NCBI GenBank assembly: GCA_023525915.1
Contig: CP026657.1
Coordinates: forward strand, 4,419,043 to 4,483,042
From: Acetispira formosa (nom. nud.)
Lineage (GTDB): Bacteria > Desulfobacterota > Desulfarculia > Adiutricales > Adiutricaceae
Length of the DNA stretch: 64,000 bases
Direction: 5' to 3'
Shown here: positions 16,132 through 25,230 of the stretch, in pieces
Layout: every line of letters starts with the position of its first letter
Numbering within the stretch: position 1 is the first letter of the stretch
Made by a program: the position numbers and the translations under genes
Notes under the pieces: generated by a model
What the model saw: the letters and a program-made list of their open reading frames with translations, nothing else
What the model was told of the DNA's origin: nothing
Database searches by the model: none

Positions 16132-17403
16132 TTAAACGGTTGTGTCCACCAGGTTGCCGGTCGGCTGGTTCGTGGGCGCGGGGGAGGCTTTGGCGGAGGA
16201 TTGATAATTGGCGTACAGCTGATTAATATCCAGGGTCAGACCGGAACCCACGCCGCTGTTGTTATCCATCCAGTTTGTATAAAGCCCCTGATGTTTGTTT
16301 TTTTCCAGACGGTCTTCCATAAAGCCGTCCGCTATCCATAGTTCGTTGGTCTTTGAGCCGGAGATTTGTTCAATATTGTCTGAGGCGTAATCTCTGCCAA
16401 GTCTCCAACCGGAGAATTTCATTCCGTCTTCCGTGTTTTCAACCGCGCTTTTTACGTTTGAGTTCAGAAATGAAACGAAGTTCCGGGCCGCTTCCTGGCC
16501 GTCTTCCTCGGCCACTATGCCCACGGCCGTTCCAATCGCCTCCATGAAGTGTGAACCCTCACCAAGGCTTTCCATATAGCTGGCCGCATTCTCATTGCCA
16601 ATCTCATTTCGTAAAAAATCAGCAACTTTTCCGGCTGTCTCAGAAGTGCTCAATTCACTCGCTGTGATCCGGGAAGCGCTTCTTACGTTCAGCCATACTT
16701 CCCCGGTCTCAGGATCAACGTTCCGGCTGTTGTTCCGCACGCCCATATTGACGCGTTCGAAGTCGGCATTAAAACCCAAGGCCTCTCCATTTTGGTTTTC
16801 CTCATCAACTGCGGCCGGTTTGTCGAAATACCGGTTCAGGGCGTAACTCAGCCCGACAGCGGCGCCGCTGGAAAAATCCTCGTTGACGATTTCATCATCC
16901 TGAAAAATTTGATCCAGGCCTTTATTCAGAAACTCTTTCATGGCGGCCATTTTATTCACGCCCTCCTGAGTTCCCTTGACTTCCTGAGACAGATTTTGAA
17001 AAAATCCGCCCACTGCGGCGGTTAAGCTGTTTTCATTGACTCCGCCGTCAGTGACGGAAATGACCGAGCTCATAAATTCATTGGCCTTTTCCTGCCCGAA
17101 TTGGTTTTTAACTTCATTGGCGGTCTGGACCAGGCTCTCGGCCAGCATATTGGCCGCTAAGGGATTTTCTTGTGAAGATTTATCCAGAGACTTTTGGCAC
17201 CGGCTTAACATTTCATTGGAAAAGCGGTCGTATATGGATGATTTAGTGTTTTCTTCAGCCGCTACTTCCACCTGGCTTCCTGCGGAGTTAACAGATTTGA
17301 CGGTAGAGCTTTGTCTGGTTGCCAGTGCACCGGTGGAAGGGGGCAGAGTAGCCGCTCCCACAGAGAGTTTGCCGGCGAATAGATTTGAAGCTAAATTAAC
17401 CAT
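16132..17403 (-). CDS. Conserved-looking protein of unknown function, 423 residues
   Basis: I do not recognise a family. The protein is acidic, rich in Asn, Ser, Glu and Gly, and has no signal peptide or membrane helix. It begins with a polar, Ala/Ser/Thr-rich segment of about 50 residues, then mostly helical sequence with repeated AVG-F and SVISV-type segments, and ends in a Pro/Thr-rich tail. Such an N-terminus can occur in substrates of flagellar or type III export, but nothing here proves export. ATG 17403 is chosen because GGAAAGGTGA lies just upstream; an earlier GTG at 17412 is part of that binding site. It is a single-gene unit between two terminators. Confidence 0.75.
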   Translation of the reverse strand: MVNLASNLFAGKLSVGAATLPPSTGALATRQSSTVKSVNSAGSQVEVAAEENTKSSIYDRFSNEMLSRCQKSLDKSSQENPLAANMLAESLVQTANEVKNQFGQEKANEFMSSVISVTDGGVNENSLTAAVGGFFQNLSQEVKGTQEGVNKMAAMKEFLNKGLDQIFQDDEIVNEDFSSGAAVGLSYALNRYFDKPAAVDEENQNGEALGFNADFERVNMGVRNNSRNVDPETGEVWLNVRSASRITASELSTSETAGKVADFLRNEIGNENAASYMESLGEGSHFMEAIGTAVGIVAEEDGQEAARNFVSFLNSNVKSAVENTEDGMKFSGWRLGRDYASDNIEQISGSKTNELWIADGFMEDRLEKNKHQGLYTNWMDNNSGVGSGLTLDINQLYANYQSSAKASPAPTNQPTGNLVDTTV

Positions 17404-17583
17404 GAAGCTCACCTTTCCAAATGAGGGGCAAAAGAGTGAATTAATTTTACTCGCTCTTCTTATCGGATAATGAAATAAAAACCTTTAATAGTTACGTGGA
17501 AATATAAAGCTGGTTTTGAGGTGTGCGGAGCTGTTTGAAATGTTTTTATGCTGATTTGCAGAGCCGGGCGGGACGTGGGAGAA

Positions 17584-17610
17584 CGCCCCCACCCGGAGCG
17601 GGTGGGGGCG
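17584..17610 (-). terminator. GC-rich hairpin after the nitroreductase gene
   Basis: CGCCCCCACCCG pairs with CGGGTGGGGGCG around a tiny loop, 13 bases beyond the nitroreductase stop codon on the minus strand. The T-run is short (GTTCT), so termination is likely but not certain. Confidence 0.6.
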
Positions 17611-17622
17611 AGAGGCAGGATT

Positions 17623-18153
17623 TTAAACAAAGCGGGCGATTTGCTCCATAGGCTTCCTAACCTTGTTGCGGATTTTGTCGGAGGCCGGGTAGCCAACGGC
17701 AATAACTCCGCCAAACTGTTTCTCGACCGGAATATTCAGCAGTTCACAAAGTTTTTCGCGATCATAGAGGCCGCAAATACAGGCGCCCAGGCCCTGGGCC
17801 TCCGCGGCGTAGCATATGCTCACCACAGCCGCGCCCAGGTCTCCTTTGGCGAAATACTGGCTGTCCAGGACTTTCCTTATGACCGGCATCAGGACCGCGT
17901 GCTCCTCCAGGACCACAATGAAAGCCCTGGCTCCGGCAATGTATTCGTTGGCCCCCAACTGCTGGGTGCATTTGGCCACTTCCGGCACGATCTTCTGATC
18001 CTCCACCACCACAAAGCTCCAGGGCTGGGAGTTGCACCCCGAAGGGGCCAGGCGCGCGGCTTCTATGCATTTCACCAGCTTTTCATGCTCCACAGGCTTA
18101 TCCGCAAAATCGCGGCAGCTTTGACGGCGTTGGCACAAATCCATGAAATCCAT
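17623..18153 (-). CDS. Nitroreductase-family flavoprotein
   Basis: A 176-residue single-domain FMN-binding protein with the family's N-terminal RRQSCRDFADKPV segment, LAPSGCNSQPWSFVVV, and a C-terminal GYP followed by basic residues. Members reduce nitro compounds, quinones or flavins with NAD(P)H as homodimers in the cytosol. The substrate cannot be told from sequence; the nearest resemblance is to the short anaerobic nitroreductase subgroup. The start is well placed after AGGAGG with 5 bases of spacing. No operon partner. Confidence 0.88.
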   Translation of the reverse strand: MDFMDLCQRRQSCRDFADKPVEHEKLVKCIEAARLAPSGCNSQPWSFVVVEDQKIVPEVAKCTQQLGANEYIAGARAFIVVLEEHAVLMPVIRKVLDSQYFAKGDLGAAVVSICYAAEAQGLGACICGLYDREKLCELLNIPVEKQFGGVIAVGYPASDKIRNKVRKPMEQIARFV

Positions 18154-18488
18154 AATTTCCTCCTGTTGGCAACGGAATGGTTCCGTTGGTTATTTCCTGA
18201 CTATAAACCTTTATTTTGCCGCTTTCAAGCGGAGTGTTCCCTATATGTTTTTTTCCTTCAACCGTCAGTTTGCCGCGGTTCGTCATTACTGGGTGGTTGT
18301 GGTATAATTTTGAACATTATTGCCGCATCAATTTGGGGGACACATGGATTGCCTGGTGCGCGGTCAATATGGAAATGGCATAAACGCGGGTGACCGCCGG
18401 CGGGAGAATTTTTTGGCCCGGTTCCGTTGCGGTTCAGGCTTTATGAGATTGACTATGTGTTGGGCTTTTCCGTCGGGAAGGTGATTTG
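18154..18488. other. Divergent intergenic region with candidate extended -10 promoter
   Basis: This gap lies between the divergent nitroreductase and Sel1-repeat genes. TGGTATAAT (TATAAT at 18303-18308) is an extended -10 element pointing towards the Sel1 gene, without a clear -35. A half-copy of a family D element occupies 18390-18434. Nothing else is recognisable and no ORF is supported. Confidence 0.4.
18390..18434 (-). repeat. Family D half-element (one arm only)
   Basis: GTGACCGCCGGCGGGAG followed by TTTTGGCCCGGTTCCGTTGCGG matches the left arm and first loop bases of the family D copy at 34.36 kb (TTGACCGCCGGGAG, TTTTGGCCCGGCTCCGTTCCGG). The loop remainder and the partner arm are missing, so this is a truncated remnant. 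Confidence 0.5.
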
Positions 18489-19343
18489 GTGAAATGGCTG
18501 AAGAAAGTCATGCGTCAGGTATTGATGAATTTTCGGTTTTATCAACGCCGCATGAATGAAAAAAGCCAGGAACCGACATACGATTATGTCCGGGCCATGG
18601 AGCTTTATCTGCCGGCGGCTCAGCGGGGCGACACTGAGGCTATGATGAACCTGACCATTCTATATGGCAGTAAGAACTCTGGCTTTACTGATTATGAGGA
18701 ATGCCTGCGCCTGTTAAATATCTGCGCCGATAGGGAAGTCAGTGAAGCCCAATACCGTCTCTGCTGTATTTATGGCGATGGTGAAATTGTGGAGCGGGAT
18801 TACGAGACGGCGGTCCAGTGGGGCGAACGCGCGGCTGAGCAAAACCATCCCAGGGCTATGCGGTGGCTTGGCTGGGCTTACTTCTATGGCTTGGGGGTGG
18901 AGCAGAGCTATGAAAAATCGGCCGCACAATTGCGCGCGGCGGCTGAACTTGGTGAACGCTCCGCCATGAGTGCTCTGGGCTGGATGTACTTAAGCGCTCA
19001 GGGCGTGGACAAAGACGACGATGAAGCCTTGAAGCTTTTCGACGCCGCGGCCCGCCTGGGTTATAATGACGGCTACTTGGGAATAGGGGTGACCTATCTG
19101 TTCCGGGGCCATGACGACGCAAAGTTCTATGGCCAAGCCGTGGACATGCTGCATCTGGCGGCCGAGAAAGACGTGGTGGAAGCGCAGCTTCTCTTGGCCG
19201 CCATGTATGCCAGCGGCAAAATCGTTCAGCGTAATTATGAACTGGCTGCCAGACTGAGGGCCAGGGCCGATGAACTGAATGACGCGCAAGCGGTGAGATG
19301 GTATGAAGCCATGCGGCAAGGGGGATTAGTGGACAGGATATGA
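18489..19343 (+). CDS. Sel1-like repeat protein
   Basis: A 284-residue protein made of about six Sel1-type (TPR-like) repeats of 36 residues, recognisable from A-x-x-LG-x-[MA]Y-x-x-G patterns such as AMRWLGWAYFYGLGVEQ, AMSALGWMYLSAQGVD and AQLLLAAMYASGKIVQ. Sel1 repeats form alpha-solenoid interaction surfaces. The short N-terminal region is basic, with no clear signal peptide. The start is GTG 18489, seven bases after GGAAGG; a TTG three bases earlier is possible. It ends at a shared bidirectional hairpin facing the leuB-type gene. Confidence 0.85.
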   Translation: MKWLKKVMRQVLMNFRFYQRRMNEKSQEPTYDYVRAMELYLPAAQRGDTEAMMNLTILYGSKNSGFTDYEECLRLLNICADREVSEAQYRLCCIYGDGEIVERDYETAVQWGERAAEQNHPRAMRWLGWAYFYGLGVEQSYEKSAAQLRAAAELGERSAMSALGWMYLSAQGVDKDDDEALKLFDAAARLGYNDGYLGIGVTYLFRGHDDAKFYGQAVDMLHLAAEKDVVEAQLLLAAMYASGKIVQRNYELAARLRARADELNDAQAVRWYEAMRQGGLVDRI

Positions 19344-19363
19344 TTATCCGGCTATGCCCGCGC

Positions 19364-19408
19364 GATTAAAGACTGAGCTTTCACCAAGACGAAGCTCAGT
19401 CTTTAATC
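19364..19408. terminator. Bidirectional hairpin between Sel1 and leuB genes
   Basis: GATTAAAGACTGAGCTT pairs perfectly over 17 bp with its complement ending at 19408, with A-rich and T-rich ends on both sides, suiting termination of both convergent genes. The CGCGCGATTAAAG entry is the same as at the outer edge of the 29.5-30.3 kb palindrome, and AAGACGAAGCTCAG is shared with the family B apex, so it may be a relative of those elements. Confidence 0.7.
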
Positions 19409-19433
19409 ACTTGTGGACTCTTGGCCGATTTCC

Positions 19434-20555
19434 TTATTTAATGAGCCCGGCCACCTTGTCACCGACAACGGTCAGGTTGTCCGCGCCGCCCAGCTCAAAG
19501 GGCTTGTCCGGGCCGGAAAGGTAATCGAAAACCGCCTTCTCCACGGCCGCCGCCGCTTCCGCCTCACCGATGTGCTTCAGGAGCATGGCCCCGGAAAGGA
19601 TGGCCGCCAGCGGATTGGCCTTGCCCGTCCCGGCGATGGTCGGGGCCGAGCCGTGCACCGGCTCAAACATGGAAAGGCCGTCGCCGATATTGCCTGAAGC
19701 CGCCAGACCCAGGCCGCCCGCCAGGGCGGACAACAGGTCACTGACGATATCGCCAAAGAGGTTGGGGCAGAGCAGAACGCCATAATCATGCGGCTGGCGC
19801 GGCAGAAGGTAGCACATGGCGTCGACGTTGACGAAAGCCGCTTCCAGGTCAGGATATTCGCTTTCCATGGTCGCGCGGGTCACTTCATCCCAGAAGCCGT
19901 AGAGGTGCGGCACAGCGTTGGCCTTGCTGACGATGAAAACCTTTTTCTCGCCGCGCTCGCGGGCCAGGTCGCCCGCTTTGCGGGTAATGCGGGCCACGCC
20001 CGGCCGGGTCATCAGGCCCAGTGAGAAAGCCGCGTCCTGAGCCGGGGCGAAGCGCAGATCAATATTGCCGGACAGTTCGTAAAGGCCGCGTTTGGTTTCC
20101 AGGGCCTCTTCGATAACACCGCGCCCGCGTCCGCCAAGGCCCATGTAAAGGTCTTCGGTATTTTCCCTCACCACCACTGAATCCAGGCGGCGGCCCTCCG
20201 TCAGGGCCACCGGCGTGGGCACATTGGGGAAACTTAAGGCCGGACGCAGGTTCAGATACTGATCAAAGTGAAAGCGCAGTTTCAGCAGCAATCCCTGTTC
20301 CAGGGGGCCGGGCTTCACCCGCGGATCGCCTACCGCGCCCAGCAGCATGGCCCGGCATTCGGCCATGTCGTCCAGGGCCGATTCAGGCAGCACCACGTTG
20401 TTTTCCAGATAATAAGAAGCGCCAAAAGGGAAATGCTTCCATTCCAGTTCAAAGCCGAATTTTCCGGCCGCCGCCTCACATACTTTTTGCGTTTCGCCCA
20501 CTACTTCAGGGCCTATACCATCGCCGGGAACGAGGGCGATCAAGTGTTTTGACAA
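19434..20555 (-). CDS. leuB: 3-isopropylmalate dehydrogenase-type decarboxylating dehydrogenase
   Basis: The 373-residue enzyme belongs to the isocitrate/isopropylmalate dehydrogenase family: VPGDGIGPEV at the N-terminus, GAVGDP, the LLLKLRFHFDQYLNLRP substrate loop, RENTEDLYMG, the NAVPHL segment, the metal-binding DAM and D-region, and GSAPTIAG for NAD. The family oxidises and decarboxylates 3-isopropylmalate, isocitrate, homoisocitrate or tartrate. The loop resembles LeuB of the actinobacterial type, but no leuA, leuC or leuD is nearby, so specificity is only likely. Translation starts at TTG after AAGGAG with 7 bases of spacing. Confidence 0.75.
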   Translation of the reverse strand: MSKHLIALVPGDGIGPEVVGETQKVCEAAAGKFGFELEWKHFPFGASYYLENNVVLPESALDDMAECRAMLLGAVGDPRVKPGPLEQGLLLKLRFHFDQYLNLRPALSFPNVPTPVALTEGRRLDSVVVRENTEDLYMGLGGRGRGVIEEALETKRGLYELSGNIDLRFAPAQDAAFSLGLMTRPGVARITRKAGDLARERGEKKVFIVSKANAVPHLYGFWDEVTRATMESEYPDLEAAFVNVDAMCYLLPRQPHDYGVLLCPNLFGDIVSDLLSALAGGLGLAASGNIGDGLSMFEPVHGSAPTIAGTGKANPLAAILSGAMLLKHIGEAEAAAAVEKAVFDYLSGPDKPFELGGADNLTVVGDKVAGLIK

Positions 20556-20584
20556 AGTATACTCCTTTTCCCTTTTTGACGAAT

Positions 20585-21994
20585 CTACTTATCGTCTTTT
20601 TTAATTTCTTCCAGGGCCGCCAGGTCGGTGGCGGCTAAATTTTTGTATTTTCCGGCGTTCGGCTGCCTGCCAACTTCCTTCAGATGAAAAATGGCCTTAT
20701 CAATGTTGCCCATGCTGGCGAAATAAAGGGCTGTGTAATAGTGCCCTTTGCCCAACTGGCCATTCTGGCCGAAAAAGCGGCCGGCCAGCTCCAGGGCCTC
20801 CGGGTAGGCTTCCGGCTCCATGCCTATGGCCTGATCATAAAGAGTCCCGGCCCGCTTCTTGTCGCCAAGCAGTTCCGAGGCCCGGGCCAGACCCAGCACG
20901 GCCTGACGGTTGTCCTGACCGGCTTTTTCAAAATAAGTCTTGGCGTCGGCCACCTGGCGACGCTTCAGGTTCAGGTCGCCCAGGTCGGCCAGATATTCCT
21001 TATTGCCCGGCGACAAAGCCAGGGCCATATCCATCAGTTCATCGGCCTTGGTCAGGTTCTGTTCGCGTTCGGCCAACAGGCCCAGGCCATGCAGGGCCGA
21101 ATGATCTTCCTTGTTGGCGGCCAGTCTTTTATTAAGGATTGTCTTCACCCGGCGAGGCTCACCCGACAGGGCCAGAATCCGGTCGCTGAAGGCCTTGTAG
21201 CGCGCGTCGGGCGGCGAGGGGGCCATGTTGGCATAGTCCTGAAAAGTGGTGGCCAGACGGCTGGTCAGGGCCGGGTGGGTGGACATGTAGGTGGGTATTT
21301 TGGCTGAAACCTGAAAACTGCGGTCTGCCATTATTCTGAACGCCCCATACATATCGCGCGGGTTATAGCCGGCTCTGGTCAGGTATTGACGGCCTTTGGC
21401 GTCGGCTTCGGATTCGTCGTCGCGGGAATTGGCCAGCATGGCCTGCACCGTGGCCCCGGTCCCGCCCATAATGGCCGCCTGCCCCAGTGCCGCGGCGGAG
21501 CCGCCCCCGCGCGAGGCCAACAGCGCCCCGGCCAGGATGGCGGCCAGCGAGCCCATTGACAGGGTCGTGGCCGATTCCACCCGGCGGGCGAAGTGGCGCG
21601 AGGTGATGTGGGCCACTTCGTGGCCGATGATGGAGGCCAGCTGCCCTTCGTTTTCCAGGCTGATGATGGTCTCCGTATGCATGTAAATATAGCCGCCGGG
21701 CACGGCAAAAGCGTTGATGCCGCCGCTGTTGACGATGAAGAATTGATATTGATCGGGATTGAGACCGGCGCCGCGCATGATGCGGTCGGTTACTGATTTA
21801 TAATATTTGTTGGCAATGGGATCGTCGAGCAGGAGGCCGGTGGCGGCCATTTTCAGGTGAAAACGCTGGCCGAGTTCCTTTTCCTTCTTGGGGGTTATTT
21901 CTTCAGCCGAAGCCGCAATGGGGCTCAGGAGAGTCCAGGGCAGAATCAGGGCGAATATCAGAAGATGAATCAGAGTGCGTTTTATAAAGTGCAT
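20585..21994 (-). CDS. Periplasmic M48 metalloprotease with TPR repeats (BepA/YfgC-like)
   Basis: A 469-residue protein with an N-terminal signal peptide (residues 1-30, ending ASA). An M48 zinc protease domain with HEVAH at residues 125-129 and the third ligand in DDESEAD follows, then a C-terminal TPR solenoid. This is the architecture of BepA, which degrades or chaperones misassembled outer-membrane proteins such as LptD and BamA complexes in the periplasm. The start at 21994 follows GGGAGAGGG; the frame is open for 35 further codons upstream, through a repeat element. It is separated from rsfS by a family A element. Confidence 0.9.
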   Translation of the reverse strand: MHFIKRTLIHLLIFALILPWTLLSPIAASAEEITPKKEKELGQRFHLKMAATGLLLDDPIANKYYKSVTDRIMRGAGLNPDQYQFFIVNSGGINAFAVPGGYIYMHTETIISLENEGQLASIIGHEVAHITSRHFARRVESATTLSMGSLAAILAGALLASRGGGSAAALGQAAIMGGTGATVQAMLANSRDDESEADAKGRQYLTRAGYNPRDMYGAFRIMADRSFQVSAKIPTYMSTHPALTSRLATTFQDYANMAPSPPDARYKAFSDRILALSGEPRRVKTILNKRLAANKEDHSALHGLGLLAEREQNLTKADELMDMALALSPGNKEYLADLGDLNLKRRQVADAKTYFEKAGQDNRQAVLGLARASELLGDKKRAGTLYDQAIGMEPEAYPEALELAGRFFGQNGQLGKGHYYTALYFASMGNIDKAIFHLKEVGRQPNAGKYKNLAATDLAALEEIKKDDK

Positions 21995-22061
21995 AGCCCT
22001 CTCCCTTCGATAGATTATTCGCTGCAATCCTAAATGTAAACTTTTTCCCTTGAAATGGCGA

Positions 22062-22232
22062 CTCGGAGTTATGCAAACAGCGTGGTTTTTGCTCCGCAAG
22101 CGTCGTTTGTAGCCTCAAAACCAGTCGCTGGTGCTTCGTCTCCCCGGTGGGTCGACCTGCTATTTTGAAAATGCCGTCTACTTTGAGAATTGCTGTCGCG
22201 GCCGGGCAAAAATTGAGTTTTCTGCCCGGCGA
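22062..22232 (+). repeat. Family A element, copy 2
   Basis: A diverged copy: GCAAACAGCGTGGTTTTTGC, TCCGCAAG, TCAAAACCAGTCGCTGGTGC, TTCGTCTCC and GGTCGACCTGCTATTTT. It ends in a hairpin GCCGGGCAAAAA/TTTTCTGCCCGGC (22200-22230) that resembles the one in the degenerate copy near 0.6 kb. It lies between rsfS and the M48 gene, both on the minus strand. Confidence 0.75.
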
Positions 22233-22276
22233 GTTGGTGCCTTTACTTCAGCGCCGGTCGCCGGCGTTCCGCTCTT

Positions 22277-22987
22277 TCAGGATTTGGCCGGGAAATCGGG
22301 GCCCTGCCGGGGAGCGTCGGCCCATAAGCCCTCCAGGTCATAGAGTTCGCGGGCTTCGGGGCTGAAGATATGAACTATGACGTCGCCAAGGTCCACTAAG
22401 GCCCAGTGGCCGCCGCTCTGGCCTTCCTGACCGAGAGTGCGCACTCCATGGTCCCTGGCCCGGCGGGCGATCTTATCAGCCACGGCCCCCATTTGACGCG
22501 CGTTTTCAGCCGTGCCGATGAAAAACCAGTCAGCCACTGACGAAAGGCCCGTCAGATCCAGCAGAACCGGATTAATCAACTTATGCTCAGAGGCGGCCAG
22601 GGCCACTATCTGGGCCAGATTGGCCGGAGCCGGACCCTTGACTTTGCTCCTGCCGCCGGTTTTGGGGGCGGCCGGTTTGGTGGCCTTTGGTTTGACCACT
22701 ACAGAACCAGCCTTAGTCGGAGCGGTTTTTGCCGTGGCCGCTTTGGTTTTGGCCGGGGCTTTGGGTGCGGCCGTTTTGGCCACGGCCGGTTTCGTTTTGG
22801 GCGCGGCTGTTTTTTTAGCCGGGGCCTTGGCCTTGGTTTCAGCGGTCATTTTGGCCTTGGTTCCGCTGCTGGTAGATTCGGTCTTTTTGGCCGCGGTTTT
22901 GGTGGTTTTTTTCACCGTAGTGCTTTTCGTCTGAGCGCGAGGGGCTTTGGCCTTAGCCTCAGCCTGGTCGCCTGCCGCTTTTTTCAT
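22277..22987 (-). CDS. rsfS: Ribosomal silencing factor RsfS with long lysine/alanine-rich N-terminal extension
   Basis: The last 110 residues are a full RsfS (Iojap/DUF143) domain: LLDLTGLSSVADWFFIGTAENARQM, then GQSGGHWALVDLGDVIVHIFSPEARELYDLEGLWADA. RsfS binds ribosomal protein uL14 and blocks subunit joining when nutrients run low. The first 125 or so residues are a low-complexity tail of Lys, Ala, Pro and Thr (AKAPAKKTAAPKTKP-type repeats) resembling histone H1 tails; ordinary RsfS proteins are about 105-130 residues and lack it. The start ATG at 22987 follows AGAGGC. It lies downstream of nadD on the same strand, the common rsfS-nadD neighbourhood. Confidence 0.92.
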   Translation of the reverse strand: MKKAAGDQAEAKAKAPRAQTKSTTVKKTTKTAAKKTESTSSGTKAKMTAETKAKAPAKKTAAPKTKPAVAKTAAPKAPAKTKAATAKTAPTKAGSVVVKPKATKPAAPKTGGRSKVKGPAPANLAQIVALAASEHKLINPVLLDLTGLSSVADWFFIGTAENARQMGAVADKIARRARDHGVRTLGQEGQSGGHWALVDLGDVIVHIFSPEARELYDLEGLWADAPRQGPDFPAKS

Positions 22988-23132
22988 TTTGCCTCTCTGT
23001 CGGGTTCTCTGCCCCAGCCGGGGCTGACTTGCCGTCTACTTATAAGGAACATATTCTTTGAACGATGCTTCCCGGCCGTTATTCTACAATCAGACTGACC
23101 GCCGCCTCGGTGTTGGCGGCGGGCCCTGCCCG

Positions 23133-23825
23133 CTATTCAGGCCGGTTATCGGGCCGGTAAAGCCCGTTTTTCTCAATATAAACCCTTACCGGCTCCGGCA
23201 CAAGATAGCGGACTGAAGCCCCGGCCTCCAGCCGCTGGCGGAGGTCGGTGGACGATATGGCCAGTTTGCCGCCGGGACGGAAATAAATCGGTTTGATGTT
23301 GGGGGCGGTGAAGGTCTCGGTTTTGGAGTTCCACTTTACTTTCGGGTCAACGTCGCGGCGCAGCATGGCTCGCATGTCGTCGAAAGACGGCTCGATTCCG
23401 GCCCGGCCGAAAACGACGAAAGAGGCCAGGTTTAAAAGTTCCCTGTATTGATGCCAGCCGGTCAGGGTCATGAACGAATCCAGGCCTACCAGAAAAAATA
23501 TGCCGGTGCGGGCGCTCCAGGCTTTTTTAAAGGCCCGCACGGTGTTGACGGTATAGCTTGGGGTTGGCAGGTGGTTTTCCAGGTCGGAGGCCCAGAAACC
23601 GGGACGGTCGGAGACGGCCAGTTTCAGCATTTCCAGCCGGTGCCAGTAGCCGACCAAGGGATTGGGCGACTTGTGGGGCGGCCGGGCGGAGGGCATGAAA
23701 TAAATCTGGTCGAGCTTCAGACTCTCGGCGATCTCCTCAGCCGCCCTTAAGTGGCCTAGATGGACGGGGTTGAAGGTCCCGCCCATAATACCGAGTCTTT
23801 GACCGGGTTTCAGTGCCTTTTGCAT
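23133..23825 (-). CDS. nadD: Nicotinate-nucleotide adenylyltransferase NadD
   Basis: The enzyme transfers AMP from ATP to nicotinate mononucleotide, making deamido-NAD in NAD synthesis. The 230-residue protein has the nucleotidyltransferase signature GGTFNPVHLGHLRAA near residue 16, SARPPHK for the substrate, and ISSTDLRQRL plus VPEPVRVYIEKNGLY at the C-terminus. It starts 2 bases after the aspartokinase stop codon, with its binding site (GCAGGAA) inside that gene, so the two are co-transcribed and probably coupled. Confidence 0.95.
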   Translation of the reverse strand: MQKALKPGQRLGIMGGTFNPVHLGHLRAAEEIAESLKLDQIYFMPSARPPHKSPNPLVGYWHRLEMLKLAVSDRPGFWASDLENHLPTPSYTVNTVRAFKKAWSARTGIFFLVGLDSFMTLTGWHQYRELLNLASFVVFGRAGIEPSFDDMRAMLRRDVDPKVKWNSKTETFTAPNIKPIYFRPGGKLAISSTDLRQRLEAGASVRYLVPEPVRVYIEKNGLYRPDNRPE

Positions 23826-23827
23826 GG

Positions 23828-25078
23828 TTATTCCTGCACGTCCGGGGCGTCTCCGAGGCCGAAAGCGTCGTGGAGGGCCCGCACGGCCAGTTCGGTGTAT
23901 TTCTTTTCAATAACGCAGCTTATTTTGATTTCCGAGGTGGATATCAGGCTGATGTTTATGCCCTCTTTGGCCAGGGTCTGGAACATCTGGGTGGCCACGC
24001 CCGCATGATTGCGCATGCCCACGCCGACCAGAGAGATTTTGGCGATATTGTCGGTGCCGATAATGCGCTCCATGCCTATTTCCTGAGCCGTGCCCTCCAT
24101 GAGTTCCATGGTTTTGGCGTAATCGGAGAGGGGCACGGTGAAGGAGAAATCAGTGTGGGAGCGGCCGGTTAAGGGATCGGCTTCGGCCGACTGGTTCTGG
24201 ATGATCATATCCACCACAATGCCGGAGGCGGAAACTATGCCCAGGATTTTGGCCGCGATACCCGGCTGGTCGGCTACCTTCAGCAAAGTGACGCGGGCTT
24301 CGTTTTTGGAATAGGCCACCCCGGTGACCGGTTTCTTCTCCATATCAATATCCTCTTCGCAAATAATTGTTCCAGTGCCAGGCAGATGGGCGTGGCGGAC
24401 GTGAATTTTCATATTGTAGTTCATGGCGAATTCGACGCTGCGGATTTCCATGACTTTAGCGCCCAGGGAGGCCAGCTCGATCATTTCCTCAAAGCTGATT
24501 TTTTCCATTTTCCGGGCATTTTCACAGATGTTGGGGTCGGTTGTGTATATGCCGTCCACATCGGTGTAGATCTCGCAGGTGTCGGCCCCCAGGGCCACGG
24601 CCAGGGCGACGGCGGTGGTATCGGAGCCGCCGCGTCCGAGTGTGGTGACGTTCTGCTCCTTATCCATGCCCTGGAATCCGGCCACAGCCACCACGCGGCC
24701 CTTGGCCAATTCGGTTTTTATGCGGGATGGATCTATGCCGGTGATGCGGGCCCTTTGGTGCATTTCATCAGTGCGTATGCCGGCCTGCCCGCCGGTGAAG
24801 GATTTTGCCCTTTCTCCCATGCGCTGGCAAGCCAGGGCGAAGAGGGCGATGGTAGTCTGTTCACCTGTGGAAATGAGTTGGTCAACTTCCCTTGGTTCCG
24901 GGCTGTCAGCCATTTCGGCGGCCAGACCCAACAGGCGGTCGGTCTCGCCTTTCATGGCCGACAGAACCACAACAACCTGGTGGCCCTGATTTTTCGTTTC
25001 GATGGCCCTTTTGGCCACCTGGCGGATGAGTTCGGGAGTGGCCACCGAGCTTCCGCCGTACTTTTGTACGATAAGCAT
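23828..25078 (-). CDS. lysC: Aspartate kinase
   Basis: This 416-residue aspartokinase catalyses phosphorylation of aspartate, the first step towards lysine, threonine and methionine. The kinase domain starts with VQKYGGSSV and contains STGEQ and GRGGSDTTAVALA. Two ACT domains follow (around residues 265-340 and 345-405), the usual seat of feedback inhibition by lysine or threonine. Length and domain order match monofunctional bacterial LysC. GAGG lies 9 bases before the start. It is the first gene of a minus-strand unit with nadD and probably rsfS, and is divergent from hisS. Confidence 0.95.
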   Translation of the reverse strand: MLIVQKYGGSSVATPELIRQVAKRAIETKNQGHQVVVVLSAMKGETDRLLGLAAEMADSPEPREVDQLISTGEQTTIALFALACQRMGERAKSFTGGQAGIRTDEMHQRARITGIDPSRIKTELAKGRVVAVAGFQGMDKEQNVTTLGRGGSDTTAVALAVALGADTCEIYTDVDGIYTTDPNICENARKMEKISFEEMIELASLGAKVMEIRSVEFAMNYNMKIHVRHAHLPGTGTIICEEDIDMEKKPVTGVAYSKNEARVTLLKVADQPGIAAKILGIVSASGIVVDMIIQNQSAEADPLTGRSHTDFSFTVPLSDYAKTMELMEGTAQEIGMERIIGTDNIAKISLVGVGMRNHAGVATQMFQTLAKEGINISLISTSEIKISCVIEKKYTELAVRALHDAFGLGDAPDVQE

Positions 25079-25230
25079 AGGTTCATCCTCAAAAATAACA
25101 CGCTTATGACCGTTGGACCGGCCGCATTTCCCGCGTTGTTTCGCTTTATTTCACCGTGGGCGCGTAAGCGCCCGAATTGTCCAAAATACCACCTTTTATC
25201 ACTAAGTGCAATTGCTTGAAAAGGTTTGCG

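Noticed and set aside
19434..20555. A leucine-biosynthesis operon around the leuB-type gene
   Set aside because: No leuA, leuC or leuD neighbours; the DRE-TIM gene at 30842 is 10 kb away and has features closer to citrate/homocitrate synthases.
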